Counted from the stretch's first letter, positions 44,692 to 53,441 are shown. The stretch: DNA of 64,000 nt from Tropicimonas sp033101155 (GCF_033101155.1 NZ_JAWMPX010000007.1:62001-126000); one strand, 5' to 3'. Notes: generated by a model not told the origin, from the sequence alone. Numbers and translations: made by a program.

Positions 44692-45156
44692 ATGCCGAAG
44701 ATGTCACTCGTGAAATGGCTGGACATCCCCCCCGCCTGGTTGCTGCTCTTTCTGGGGCTGGCCTGGGTGCAGGCCACGCGACTGCCTGTCGGCCGGTTCG
44801 ATCATCCGCTCACGGATCTCGCGTCCGGGCTGCTGATCGGCGGCGGCGTGTTGCTGATGCTGGTGGCCGTGGTGCAGATGCGGCAGAACCATACGACCTT
44901 CGTGCCGCACCAGCATGCTCGTTTCCTGGTGACCAACGGTGTCTTCGCCCGCTCGCGCAACCCGATCTATCTTGGAGACGCGATGCTGCTGCTGGGCTGT
45001 ATCCTGCACTGGTCCGCCTGGCCGAGCCTCCTGTTGGTTCCGCTTTTCCTGTGGGTGATCACGGATCGCTTCATTTCCGAGGAAGAAACCTGGCTCAAGG
45101 AGGATTTCGGCCCGGAATTCGAGCAATGGGCGCGTGTGACCCGGCGTTGGATCTGA
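44692..45156 (+). CDS. isoprenylcysteine carboxyl methyltransferase-family membrane protein
   Basis: The 154-aa protein has four hydrophobic segments and the ICMT/PEMT signature: TNGVFARSRNPIYLGD in the middle and the acidic RFISEEETWLKEDFGPEFEQW near the C-terminus. Such bacterial proteins are SAM-dependent methyltransferases of lipids or small lipophilic molecules; the substrate is unknown. GGAG precedes the ATG. Single gene between the ABC operon and pntAB. Confidence 0.88.
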   Translation: MPKMSLVKWLDIPPAWLLLFLGLAWVQATRLPVGRFDHPLTDLASGLLIGGGVLLMLVAVVQMRQNHTTFVPHQHARFLVTNGVFARSRNPIYLGDAMLLLGCILHWSAWPSLLLVPLFLWVITDRFISEEETWLKEDFGPEFEQWARVTRRWI

Positions 45157-45234
45157 GCATAACGCCGCGCTCTATCGATTTAGCTGGAAAAGGCGCATTC
45201 GGGGTGCGAAACACTGCCTCGGAGAACGCCATGT

Positions 45235-45258
45235 TGTGGCGCGCAACGCCGCGCCACA
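45235..45258 (+). promoter_or_regulatory. inverted repeat in the pntAB leader
   Basis: TGTGGCGCG and CGCGCCACA are perfect 9-nt arms around a 6-nt loop, ending 22 nt before the pntA GTG. It could be an mRNA hairpin affecting pntA translation or a protein-binding site. Confidence 0.4.
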
Positions 45259-45280
45259 TCCGAACGAAAGGGACGGAGAC

Positions 45281-46855
45281 GTGAAGATAGGTTCCCCGCG
45301 GGAGGTATTCCCGGGCGAGTCACGTGTCGCTATGACACCAGACTCTGCCAAGCAGCTTCAGAAGCTCGGGTATGATTGTGTGATCGAGAGCGGAGCGGGC
45401 GTGCTCGCCGGGCTCTCGGACGCGCTATATGCAGAGGCTGGTGTCGAGGTCGTGGGCAGCGCAGAGGAGCTGTTTGCCACATGTGATATAATCGCCAAGG
45501 TTCGGCCGCCGGAAGACGCAGAGATCGATCTGCTGACACCTGAGAAGACGTTGATTTCCTTCTTCTATCCTGCCTCCAACGAGGCGCTGATGGAAGCCGC
45601 GAAGGCGAAGGGCGCAAGTGTCATCGCCATGGACATGGTGCCGCGGATCAGCCGCGCGCAGAAGATGGACGCCCTGTCCTCCATGGCCAATATCGCCGGC
45701 TACCGTGCGGTGATCGAGGCGGGCAACAATTTCGGCCGCTTCTTTACCGGCCAGGTGACGGCCGCGGGCAAGGTTCCGCCCGCCAAGGTGCTGGTTGTGG
45801 GCGCCGGTGTAGCCGGTCTGGCCGCGATTGGGACGTCGACCAGCCTCGGCGCCATCACCTATGCGTTCGACGTTCGCCCCGAAGTGGCCGAGCAGATCGA
45901 ATCCATGGGCGCCGAGTTCGTCTTCCTCGAGTTCGACGAAGACCAGACGGACGGAGCCGAGACCGGTGGCTACGCCGCGCCGTCCAGCCCTGAGTTCCGC
46001 GACGCCCAACTTGCGAAGTTCCGCGAACTGGCGCCGGAGATGGACATCGTCATCACCACCGCGCTGATCCCGAACCGGGACGCGCCGGTGCTCTGGACCA
46101 AGGACATGGTCGAGATGATGAAGCCCGGCTCTGTCATCGTCGACCTCGCCGCAGAGCGTGGCGGCAATTGCGAACTGACCGTCAAGGACGAAAAGATCGT
46201 CTCCGACAACGGCGTGACCATCGTTGGCTACACGGACTTCCCGTCCCGCATGGCCGCGCAGTCCTCGACGCTCTACGCCACCAATATCCGCCACATGATG
46301 ACCGACCTGACGCCCGAGAAGGACGGCGCGGTCAATCATGACATGGAAGATGACGTCATCCGTGGCGCCACCATCACCCATGAGGGCGAGATCACCTTCC
46401 CGCCACCGCCGCCAAAGATCCAGGCGATTGCGGCGCAGAAGCCCGCGGAGAAGCCGAAAGAGCTGACCCGCGAAGAGAAGCTGGCGATCGAAAAGGCCGA
46501 GTTCCGCGCCCAGACGAAGAACCAGTTCATGCTGCTCGGGATTGGCGGTGCGCTGCTGTTGCTGGTGGGTGCCTATGCGCCGGCGAGCTTCATGCAGCAC
46601 TTCATCGTCTTTGTGCTGGCCGTCTTTGTTGGCTTCCAGGTCATCTGGGGCGTCGCGCACAGCCTGCACACGCCGCTCATGGCCGTCACCAACGCGATCT
46701 CGTCGATCATTATCCTCGGCGCGCTGATGCAGGTCGGCTCGGGCTCGTGGCTGGTCGTCATTCTCGCCGCGCTCTCGATCTTCATGGCCGGGATCAACAT
46801 CTTCGGCGGTTTCCTCGTCACCCGGCGCATGCTCGCCATGTTCCAGAAATCCTAA
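45281..46855 (+). CDS. pntA: NAD(P) transhydrogenase subunit alpha
   Basis: Proton-translocating transhydrogenase moves hydride from NADH to NADP+ using proton-motive force. This 524-aa alpha subunit, from a GTG behind GGGACGGAG, holds the NAD-binding domain (VLVVGAGVAGLAAI, GYTDFPSRMAAQSS) and, after a Pro/Lys-rich linker, C-terminal membrane helices. Domain I and the membrane part are thus on one chain, unlike the split PntAA/PntAB of Rhodospirillum. It is followed by pntB after 13 nt. It should supply NADPH for biosynthesis. Confidence 0.96.
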   Translation: MKIGSPREVFPGESRVAMTPDSAKQLQKLGYDCVIESGAGVLAGLSDALYAEAGVEVVGSAEELFATCDIIAKVRPPEDAEIDLLTPEKTLISFFYPASNEALMEAAKAKGASVIAMDMVPRISRAQKMDALSSMANIAGYRAVIEAGNNFGRFFTGQVTAAGKVPPAKVLVVGAGVAGLAAIGTSTSLGAITYAFDVRPEVAEQIESMGAEFVFLEFDEDQTDGAETGGYAAPSSPEFRDAQLAKFRELAPEMDIVITTALIPNRDAPVLWTKDMVEMMKPGSVIVDLAAERGGNCELTVKDEKIVSDNGVTIVGYTDFPSRMAAQSSTLYATNIRHMMTDLTPEKDGAVNHDMEDDVIRGATITHEGEITFPPPPPKIQAIAAQKPAEKPKELTREEKLAIEKAEFRAQTKNQFMLLGIGGALLLLVGAYAPASFMQHFIVFVLAVFVGFQVIWGVAHSLHTPLMAVTNAISSIIILGALMQVGSGSWLVVILAALSIFMAGINIFGGFLVTRRMLAMFQKS

Positions 46856-46868
46856 GGAGGGCGAGACA

Positions 46869-48299
46869 ATGGAAGGCTTTACCACTGCCGCCTATATCGT
46901 TGCGGCTGTCCTCTTCATCCTTTCGCTGGGGGGACTTTCTGGCCAGGAAAGCGCAAAGCGCGCTGTCTGGTATGGCATTGTCGGCATGGCGCTCGCGATC
47001 TTCGCGACGCTGATCGGCCCGGGCTCCGGCTTCTGGCTGCTCTCGCTGATCCTGATCGCCGGCGGCGGCACCATCGGTGTCGTGGTCGCCAAGCGCGTCC
47101 AGATGACCGAGATGCCGCAGCTCGTCGCTGCCATGCACAGCCTCGTCGGTCTCGCGGCCGTCTTTGTCGGCTTCAACGCCCATTTCGAGCTTGGCCGTGT
47201 GCTGGCGATGGATGTGGGCGCACGTGAGGCACTTGAAGGCTTCGCCGCCGTTCTGGCGCACAAGACCCCGGTCGAGGTCAACATCCTGAAGGTCGAGCTC
47301 TTCCTCGGCGTCTTCATCGGTGCGATCACCTTCACCGGCTCCGTCGTCGCTTTCGGCAAGCTTGCCGGGTCCGTGGACGGCAAGCCCAAGCAGCTGCCCG
47401 GCGGTCACATGCTGAACGCCGCTGCCGCTGCGTTGTCGCTTGTCTGCCTGATCTGGTACTTCAACACCGGCGGCTTCTTCCCGCTCTTCCTGATGACGCT
47501 GGCGGCGCTCTTCATCGGCTACCACCTCATCATGGGGATCGGCGGCGCCGACATGCCCGTCGTGGTGTCGATGCTGAACAGCTACTCGGGCTGGGCCGCG
47601 GCGGCTATCGGCTTCTCGCTCGGCAACGACCTGCTGATCGTGGTCGGCGCGCTGGTCGGTTCCTCCGGTGCGATCCTCAGCTACATCATGTGCAAGGCGA
47701 TGAACCGGCAATTTGTCTCGGTGATCCTTGGCGGCTTCGGCGGCTCGGGCGAACCGGCGGCTGAAGTGACCGGTGAGCAGGTTGCCATCGACGCCGATGG
47801 TGTGGCCTCTGCGCTTGAGGATGCGGACAGCGTTGTCATCATCCCGGGCTACGGTCTTGCCGTGGCGCAGGCTCAGCAAAGCGTTGCCGAGCTGACCCGC
47901 CGTCTGCGTGCCAAGGGCAAGGAGGTTCGCTTCGCGATCCACCCCGTTGCCGGCCGCCTGCCGGGCCACATGAACGTGCTGCTGGCCGAAGCCAAGGTGC
48001 CCTATGACATCGTGCTGGAGATGGATGAGATCAACGAGGACTTCCCGGAAACGGATGTCTCGATCGTCATCGGCTCCAACGACATCGTCAACCCGGCCGC
48101 CCAGGACGATCCCAACTCGCCCATCGCCGGCATGCCGGTCCTGGAATGCTGGAAGTCCAAGGTCGTCTTCGTCTCGAAGCGCGGCCAGGGCACGGGCTAT
48201 TCGGGCATCGAGAACCCGCTCTTCTACAAGGAGAACACGCGGATGTTCTTCGGCGACGCCAAGAAGAGCCTCGACGACCTGCTGAGCCGGATCGACTAG
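46869..48299 (+). CDS. pntB: NAD(P) transhydrogenase subunit beta
   Basis: The 476-aa protein has about nine membrane helices in the N-terminal two thirds (proton channel), then the NADP-binding domain III: IIPGYGLAVAQAQ, FAIHPVAGRLPGHMNVLLAEA, VIGSNDIVNPAAQDDPNSPI and VFVSKRGQGTGYSG are characteristic. AAGGAGG precedes the ATG. It closes the pntAB operon with a terminator 18 nt later. Confidence 0.97.
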   Translation: MEGFTTAAYIVAAVLFILSLGGLSGQESAKRAVWYGIVGMALAIFATLIGPGSGFWLLSLILIAGGGTIGVVVAKRVQMTEMPQLVAAMHSLVGLAAVFVGFNAHFELGRVLAMDVGAREALEGFAAVLAHKTPVEVNILKVELFLGVFIGAITFTGSVVAFGKLAGSVDGKPKQLPGGHMLNAAAAALSLVCLIWYFNTGGFFPLFLMTLAALFIGYHLIMGIGGADMPVVVSMLNSYSGWAAAAIGFSLGNDLLIVVGALVGSSGAILSYIMCKAMNRQFVSVILGGFGGSGEPAAEVTGEQVAIDADGVASALEDADSVVIIPGYGLAVAQAQQSVAELTRRLRAKGKEVRFAIHPVAGRLPGHMNVLLAEAKVPYDIVLEMDEINEDFPETDVSIVIGSNDIVNPAAQDDPNSPIAGMPVLECWKSKVVFVSKRGQGTGYSGIENPLFYKENTRMFFGDAKKSLDDLLSRID

Positions 48300-48317
48300 G
48301 CATCTCCCGATCCTTGG

Positions 48318-48349
48318 AAAGGGCTCGCTTCGGCGGGCCCTTTTCTTTT
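48318..48349 (+). terminator. rho-independent terminator of pntAB
   Basis: AAAGGGCTCGC-TTCG-GCGGGCCCTTTT has a stable tetraloop and is followed by a TTTTCTTTT run. It lies just downstream of the pntB stop. Confidence 0.92.
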
Positions 48350-48422
48350 GTGGCCGAGGGCCAGTGGTGACAATCAGCGGACGGATCGGACTTTCGCCGC
48401 GAAAGCAAGGGGCGCAACGTGA

Positions 48423-48605
48423 GCCGTGCCCGCGCCGGACCGTGGGTTGGCGCCGCAACAGTTGTGGTCTGCACTTGATCCCTGCCAAGTCCGAAATCGT
48501 TCAATCCGTTGCGCGAGGATGCGGAAGCGCCAGACCGCCGGGACGGTCCGGCGCGGGCACGGCGGCCTTCGGCCTTGATTCCGTGCCCCTCAGCGCGCAA
48601 ACCCA
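48423..48605 (+). repeat. structured intergenic repeat, family A, copy 2 (after pntB)
   Basis: The 21-nt arms at 48423-48443 and 48543-48563 are perfectly complementary and span 141 nt, exactly as in copy 1 (26249-26389). The inner helix TGGCGC/GCGCCA (48448-48453 with 48527-48532) and the trailing GGCCTTCGGCC hairpin are kept. Three outer-stem positions differ from copy 1, each with the matching change on the opposite arm. The rest of the 474-nt gap (48300-48773) holds the pntB terminator and the promoter region of the next operon. Confidence 0.85.
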
Positions 48606-48773
48606 ATGATTGCAATCCGCTCATCATGGAGTTCCGGCCACGTTGCCGTGATTTCCGGGGGGGCGATCAGGCATGGCCGGAAACAACCGGGGTCCGGGAC
48701 GCTCGCCTGTTGGCCCGCCACGCGAAATATGCAACCTAAGGTATTAAGAAAGAAATGAAACAGAGAGGTTTCC

Positions 48774-49235
48774 ATGGCCGATTCCCAAACAGCCGAAGGC
48801 GCCGTGCATCTGCCGATGTACGTGACCCCGCCGGGACAGACGGATGTGCTTTTCGTCGTTGTCGTGATCTTCGTCCTGCTTCTGGTACTCGGGCTGGGGA
48901 TCTTTTACTTCAAGCTGCACGCCTTGCCCGAGCAGATGGCGCATTCCAAGAGCCCGGCGCAGTATCAGCTGGTGGCGATCATGGCCTTGATCGGCCTGCT
49001 GACCCATAACAACGCGTTCTGGATCCTGGCGCTGCTTCTGGCGGCGGTTTCGATACCGGATTTCCTCACGCCACTGAGATCCATCGCCATGTCCCTGCAG
49101 AAGATGTCAGGCTCGGAAATGCCCGAACCGGAGCAGCAGGCGGAAGTTTCGCGCCGGAACCGCGCATCGCGGGACGATTATGTCGATCTCGACTCCTGGG
49201 AAGGCCGCAGCGAGGAGGGCGAGAAAGATGCTTGA
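48774..49235 (+). CDS. small inner-membrane protein preceding a HlyD-like adaptor
   Basis: The 153-aa protein has two hydrophobic segments (about 24-46 and 64-90) joined by a short stretch containing HALPEQMAHSKSPAQYQ, and a charged C-terminal tail (MPEPEQQAEVSRRNRASRDD). I do not recognise the family. The stop overlaps the start of the HlyD-like gene by 8 nt. Similar pairing (small two-TM protein plus HlyD-like protein) is known for DUF3302 with YibH/YiaV in enterobacteria; this is an analogy, not shown homology. Confidence 0.75.
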   Translation: MADSQTAEGAVHLPMYVTPPGQTDVLFVVVVIFVLLLVLGLGIFYFKLHALPEQMAHSKSPAQYQLVAIMALIGLLTHNNAFWILALLLAAVSIPDFLTPLRSIAMSLQKMSGSEMPEPEQQAEVSRRNRASRDDYVDLDSWEGRSEEGEKDA

Positions 49236-50460
49236 GCTTCTCTTCTGTGCGACATTCACGCTGCTGCCCGATTACCTCTACCGGCGATTCAGGCAAGGCA
49301 AGCGCCTTGGCAAGGAGATCACGCTGTTCTCGGTCTGGTATGAGCTTCGGATCGGTCTGACGACCTGTCTGATGCTGACGATCGCGCTGATCACCGTCGT
49401 GTTCTATTACCATCCCTCGACGACCAACGTGACGTCCTTCTTCCGCACGGTGTCGATCCTTCCGGAAGGCAATGGCCGGGTGAAGGAGATCTTCGTGACG
49501 ACCAACAGCGAGGTGAAAACAGGCGATGTTCTGTTCACGCTCGACGACAGGACGCAGAAGGCGGCCGTCGAGAGTGCCAACAAGCGGATCGCCGAGGTCG
49601 AGGCCCAGTTTGCGCTGGCGGAGGCGGACAAGGCTGTCGCAAAGGGCGGCGTGGATCAGGCCATGGGCGCCTTGCAGCAGGCGATCGACGAGTACGAGGT
49701 GCGCAAGCAGCTGCTCGACGAGGGTTCGGCGGCTGTCAGTCCGCGCGATGTGGAGAAGCTGCAGAACACAGTGGATTCACGCGAAGGCGCGCTTGAGGCC
49801 GCGGAGGCGCAGCTCTTCTCTGTTCAGACCAGGATCGATGTCAGCCTGCCGGCACAGCTCGAGACGGCACAGGCAAGTCTTGTCGAGGCCGAAACGGCGC
49901 TCTCGAAGATGACGGTCTATGCCGGGGTTGACGGCGTGGTGCAGCAATTTGCCCTGCAGGTTGGCGATATCGTCAATCCGTTCATGCGTCCGGCCGGCCT
50001 GCTGGTTCCGCCGGAGTTCAGCGACGGGTTCTTCCAGGGCGGTTTCAACCAGCTCAATGCGCAGGTCATCAAGGAAGGCATGATTGGCGAGATGACCTGC
50101 CTCTCGCTGCCTTTCGTGATCCTGCCGGTGAAGGTCCAGGCCGTGCCGACGGTTCTGGCCGCCGGTCAGTTTCGCCCCACCGACCAGTTGATCGATGTGC
50201 AGGACAGGGCCCGTCCGGCCACCGTTCCGGTGCTTGTGGAAGAGGTTTTCGAGGGGTCGACCGACCGGATCGCGCCCGGTTCGAAATGTATCCTGAACCT
50301 CTACACCGACAATCACGACAAGCTGGAAAATGAAGAGGTCGGGTTCTGGGAGGGGCTGTATCTGCACATGGTCGACACGGTGGGCCTCGTGCATGCACTC
50401 ATCCTGCGCATCCAGACGATGATGCTGCCGATCAACGGGCTGGTGCTGACCGGGCATTGA
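49228..50460 (+). CDS. HlyD-family membrane-fusion/adaptor-like protein
   Basis: The 410-aa protein has an N-terminal cytoplasmic stretch, one membrane helix (GLTTCLMLTIALITVVFYY), a lipoyl-like half (VKEIFVTTNSEVKTGDVLFTLDD), a coiled-coil hairpin (KRIAEVEAQFALAEADKAVA onward, to about residue 225), a second lipoyl half (TVYAGVDGVVQQFALQVGD) and a beta-barrel part. An unusual hydrophobic C-terminal tail (VGLVHALILRIQTMMLPING) follows. No ABC, MFS, RND or outer-membrane partner is adjacent, so it may work only with the small membrane protein it overlaps. Confidence 0.85.
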   Translation: MLELLFCATFTLLPDYLYRRFRQGKRLGKEITLFSVWYELRIGLTTCLMLTIALITVVFYYHPSTTNVTSFFRTVSILPEGNGRVKEIFVTTNSEVKTGDVLFTLDDRTQKAAVESANKRIAEVEAQFALAEADKAVAKGGVDQAMGALQQAIDEYEVRKQLLDEGSAAVSPRDVEKLQNTVDSREGALEAAEAQLFSVQTRIDVSLPAQLETAQASLVEAETALSKMTVYAGVDGVVQQFALQVGDIVNPFMRPAGLLVPPEFSDGFFQGGFNQLNAQVIKEGMIGEMTCLSLPFVILPVKVQAVPTVLAAGQFRPTDQLIDVQDRARPATVPVLVEEVFEGSTDRIAPGSKCILNLYTDNHDKLENEEVGFWEGLYLHMVDTVGLVHALILRIQTMMLPINGLVLTGH

Positions 50461-50506
50461 CGCGCGGCTCATTGCCAGGTCTCGGGACCAGACAATCGAT
50501 GTGACG

Positions 50507-50546
50507 AACGCCCCGATGTGAAACGCATCCGGGGCGTTCTCATTTT
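50507..50546 (+). terminator. rho-independent terminator of the HlyD-like operon
   Basis: AACGCCCCGATG pairs with CATCCGGGGCGTT (one bulge) and is followed by CTCATTTT, 46 nt after the stop. Confidence 0.8.
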
Positions 50547-50754
50547 CGACCCCGTTTGGTTTCGGGCCGTGTGGAGCGATCCTGCGGGCGGAGAGGGGGC
50601 ATATTCCGGTTCAGCTTTCGCTTTGCGTCGATGGCAGCGATGTCGCGGTAGCCGCGCCCGCCTCGGACCGGCAGTCTGTCGCGCCTGTCCGCCGTCTCTC
50701 CCGTTTCGTCGCCTGTCCATGGACAGCGCGGCCCCGAACGGCTAAGGCGCCGAT

Positions 50755-51522
50755 ATGCCACGTTATGCCCTCAAGATCGAATATGACGGCGCCCCCTTCG
50801 CCGGCTGGCAGCGCCAGAAAGAGCACCCTTCCGTCCAGCAGGCGGTGGAGGAAGCCCTTGGTCGGCTCCAGCGGGACCGGCCAACGATTGCGGCTGCGGG
50901 GCGGACCGATTCCGGTGTGCATGCGCTTGCGCAGGTCGCCCATGCCGATATGGAACGAGACTGGGAGCCCTTTCGCCTTTCCGAGGCCCTGAACTTTCAT
51001 CTCAAGCCTCTGCCAGTGGCGATTGTCGACGTCGTGAAGGTCTCGGAGGCGTGGCATGCCCGCTTCTCGGCCGGGGAGCGACGCTATCTCTTCCGACTGC
51101 TCAATCGCCGGGCGCCTGCGGCGCTGGCTGCGGGGAAAGTCTGGCGCGTGGGCTATCCGTTGGATGTTTCCCGGATGCGGGCTGGGGCGGATTTCTTACT
51201 CGGGCGACATGATTTCACGACCTTTCGGGCCTCCGAATGTCAAGCCGACAGCCCGGTTCGGACGCTGGACCAGCTCGATGTGCGCGCGGTGGAGACGCCG
51301 CTCGGCCCGGAAGTTCATTTCCATGTCCGGGCGCGTTCTTTCCTGCACAATCAGGTGCGCAGCTTTGTCGGCACTCTGGAGCGGGTCGGGGCAGGGGCGT
51401 GGGAGCCGGAGCAGGTCCGCGAGGCGCTGGAGGCACGCGACCGGTCGGTTTGTGGGCCTGTCTGTCCGCCGCAGGGGCTCTACCTCGCCGGAGTCGGCTA
51501 CCAGCCGGATCCCTTCCTCTGA
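50755..51522 (+). CDS. truA: tRNA pseudouridine(38-40) synthase TruA
   Basis: TruA isomerises uridines 38-40 in the anticodon arm. The 255-aa protein has the catalytic Asp52 in AAGRTDSGVHALAQ. The C-terminal half has DFTTFRASECQA and RARSFLHNQVRSFVGTL, both family hallmarks. AAGG lies 9 nt before the ATG. It is convergent with pcs, with only 4 nt between stops. Confidence 0.96.
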   Translation: MPRYALKIEYDGAPFAGWQRQKEHPSVQQAVEEALGRLQRDRPTIAAAGRTDSGVHALAQVAHADMERDWEPFRLSEALNFHLKPLPVAIVDVVKVSEAWHARFSAGERRYLFRLLNRRAPAALAAGKVWRVGYPLDVSRMRAGADFLLGRHDFTTFRASECQADSPVRTLDQLDVRAVETPLGPEVHFHVRARSFLHNQVRSFVGTLERVGAGAWEPEQVREALEARDRSVCGPVCPPQGLYLAGVGYQPDPFL

Positions 51523-51526
51523 GTGA

Positions 51527-52237
51527 TCAGGAGGTGGAGGCTTTGGCGCTGCGTTGGGGCAGGATCTGTTGCAGCACGCCCGCGCTGACGAGATAGAGGC
51601 TGGAGATGATCAGCCCGACGCGGGCCCAGCTTTGCGGATCGAACGAGACCCAGGCCGCCCAGGCCCCGCAGATCGTCCAGATCAGGATCATCGGCAGCGA
51701 GATTGCCCGCCAGCGCTGCGTGCGGACCGGGTGGATGAAGCGGAGCGAGGTAAACATCGCGGCTGCGAGGGCAACGATCACGATCAGGCAGAGCCAGACC
51801 GGCGGCTTCAACGCAAAGATGACGAGCACGACCATATTCCAGCAGCCGGGGAAGCCGGAGAAGGAATGGTCGGTTGTCTTCATGCCGGTATAGGCGAAAT
51901 AGAGCGCCGAGGTGAAGGTGATGCCGACCAGCGCCGCCCAGCCGGTCCAGCCGGGCATGAGGCCAGAGGCGTAGAGCGCAAACGCTGGTATGAAGACGTA
52001 GGTAAGGTAATCGACGATCAGGTCGAGCAGTGCCCCATCGACCTGCGGGGCGTTTGACTGGACATCGTATCGGCGCGCCAACGGCCCGTCGATGCCATCC
52101 ACCGCGAAGGCGGCCACGAGCCAGACGAACATCATCGGCCAGTTGTAATTCACCGCCGAAATCAGGGCGAGCATGGCAAGCACGGCGCCTGTCGCGGTGA
52201 GCAGGTGGACGGAATAGGCGCGATGTTCAGGCTTCAT
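51527..52237 (-). CDS. pcs: phosphatidylcholine synthase
   Basis: Pcs makes phosphatidylcholine directly from CDP-diacylglycerol and choline. The 236-aa protein has about eight membrane segments and the CDP-alcohol phosphotransferase motif: Asp47, Asp50-Gly51, Ala54-Arg55, Gly68, Asp72 and Asp76 (DGIDGPLARR ... DGALLDLIVDY). The context GFPGCWNMVVLVIFAL is typical of the Pcs subfamily. Start MKPEHRAYS is chosen by family length; the ribosome site is weak (AAAGCAC). The enzyme occurs in host-associated and many marine alphaproteobacteria. Confidence 0.93.
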   Translation of the reverse strand: MKPEHRAYSVHLLTATGAVLAMLALISAVNYNWPMMFVWLVAAFAVDGIDGPLARRYDVQSNAPQVDGALLDLIVDYLTYVFIPAFALYASGLMPGWTGWAALVGITFTSALYFAYTGMKTTDHSFSGFPGCWNMVVLVIFALKPPVWLCLIVIVALAAAMFTSLRFIHPVRTQRWRAISLPMILIWTICGAWAAWVSFDPQSWARVGLIISSLYLVSAGVLQQILPQRSAKASTS

Positions 52238-52323
52238 ACGTGCTTTCTGGCGACGGTCGGTCGGGAAATCTGCAAGGTCGCGGGATCTTATGGCCGGGGC
52301 GGGTCGGGTTGCAACCAAAGACA

Positions 52324-52386
52324 CGCGCCGAAGGCGCGCCCGGCCCCAATGGCGGGAGCGGCCGAAGGCCGCGAGCGCCGAGGGGG
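52324..52386 (+). repeat. GC-rich intergenic repeat, family B, copy 2
   Basis: A 62-nt block matching the reverse complement of 8141-8202. It has hairpins CGCGCC-GAA-GGCGCG and GCGGCC-GAA-GGCCGC, and lies between xerC and pcs (both minus strand). Confidence 0.7.
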
Positions 52387-52499
52387 CACCTCCGCTTCGG
52401 CTTCCGTCTTTGGGCTGTTCAGCAGCGGCGCGTACCGCGCCATTCCCTTTGCCTCGCCCCTTGCGGGGCTCAGGAGTGGTTTGTGGCGTGTTTCGGGCG

Positions 52500-53441
52500 T
52501 CATCCTCTCTCGGTCGCGTGGGGATGAGCTTGATCGTAAACTTCCATCAGCCGCGCTGTGTCGACGGCTGTATAGGCTTGGGTTGTGGCGAGTGAGGCGT
52601 GGCCGAGCAGTTCCTGAATCGCCCGCAGGTCGCCGCCGGCGGACAGGAGGTGGGTGGCGAAGCTGTGGCGCAGGGCATGGGGTGTCGCCGACGCCGGAAG
52701 GCCGAGTTGAAGGCGGGTGCGCTCCATCACCTTGGCAATCAGGCGCGGGTTGAGCGCGCCACCGCGCTTGCCGCGAAAGAGCGGCGTGCCGGGCTCGGCG
52801 GGCCAGGGGGAGAGGGCAAGGTAGCGAGACACAGAATCGCGGGCCGCGGGCAGGAGCGGGACGATGCGCTCCTTGCCACCTTTGCCGCGAATGCGCAGGC
52901 TCTCGCTCAATGGCAGGGCGTCGGCGGTCAAACCGAGCGCCTCGGAGATCCGCAGCCCGCAGCCATAGAGCAGCGTCACCACGGCGACATCGCGGGCGGC
53001 GATCCAGGGATCCTCGGATTGAAACTCGACCGTCTCCAGCACGGCTTTGGCGGCGTCCTCGGCCAGCGGGCGGGGGAGCTTGCGGCGGTATTTCGGGGCG
53101 CGCGCGGCGAGGATGGCAGTGGCATCGAAGCCGTCGCGTTCGGCCATCCAGCCGGCGAAATTTTTCACCGCAGAGAGTTCGCGGGCCAGGGATCGGGCCG
53201 CGATGCCGCGACCGCGTTCATGCGCCATCCAGGCGCGCATATCGGAGATCGTGAGTCGGGCGAGCGGGGCCCGGCCGAGACTGTCGCCGTGATGGCGAGT
53301 CAGGAAGGCGAGGAAGCTCAGAAGGTCGCGCTGATAGGCCGTGATCGTGTTCTCGGCCACGCCGTCGATGGCGCGCAGATGGTCCAGCCAGCGGGACATC
53401 GCGTCCCGCAGCCCGTCCGAGATATGGATCAGCTCAGCCAC
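52500..53441 (-). CDS. xerC: tyrosine recombinase XerC
   Basis: XerC acts with XerD at dif to resolve chromosome dimers. The 313-aa protein has a SAM-like core-binding N-terminal domain (1-110) and a catalytic domain with the full set Arg164 (GCGLRISE), Lys187 (RGKGGKE), His255 and Arg258 (HALRHSFATHLL), His281 and Tyr290 (GHASLATTQAYT). It overlaps the DUF484 gene upstream by 13 nt, the same DUF484-xerC order seen in many proteobacteria, and is chromosomal housekeeping rather than a phage integrase. Confidence 0.94.
   Translation of the reverse strand: MAELIHISDGLRDAMSRWLDHLRAIDGVAENTITAYQRDLLSFLAFLTRHHGDSLGRAPLARLTISDMRAWMAHERGRGIAARSLARELSAVKNFAGWMAERDGFDATAILAARAPKYRRKLPRPLAEDAAKAVLETVEFQSEDPWIAARDVAVVTLLYGCGLRISEALGLTADALPLSESLRIRGKGGKERIVPLLPAARDSVSRYLALSPWPAEPGTPLFRGKRGGALNPRLIAKVMERTRLQLGLPASATPHALRHSFATHLLSAGGDLRAIQELLGHASLATTQAYTAVDTARLMEVYDQAHPHATERG

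Noticed and set aside
52500..53441. Phage integrase or mobile-element recombinase
   Set aside because: The sequence and its DUF484 neighbour fit chromosomal XerC; there are no att sites or phage genes around.
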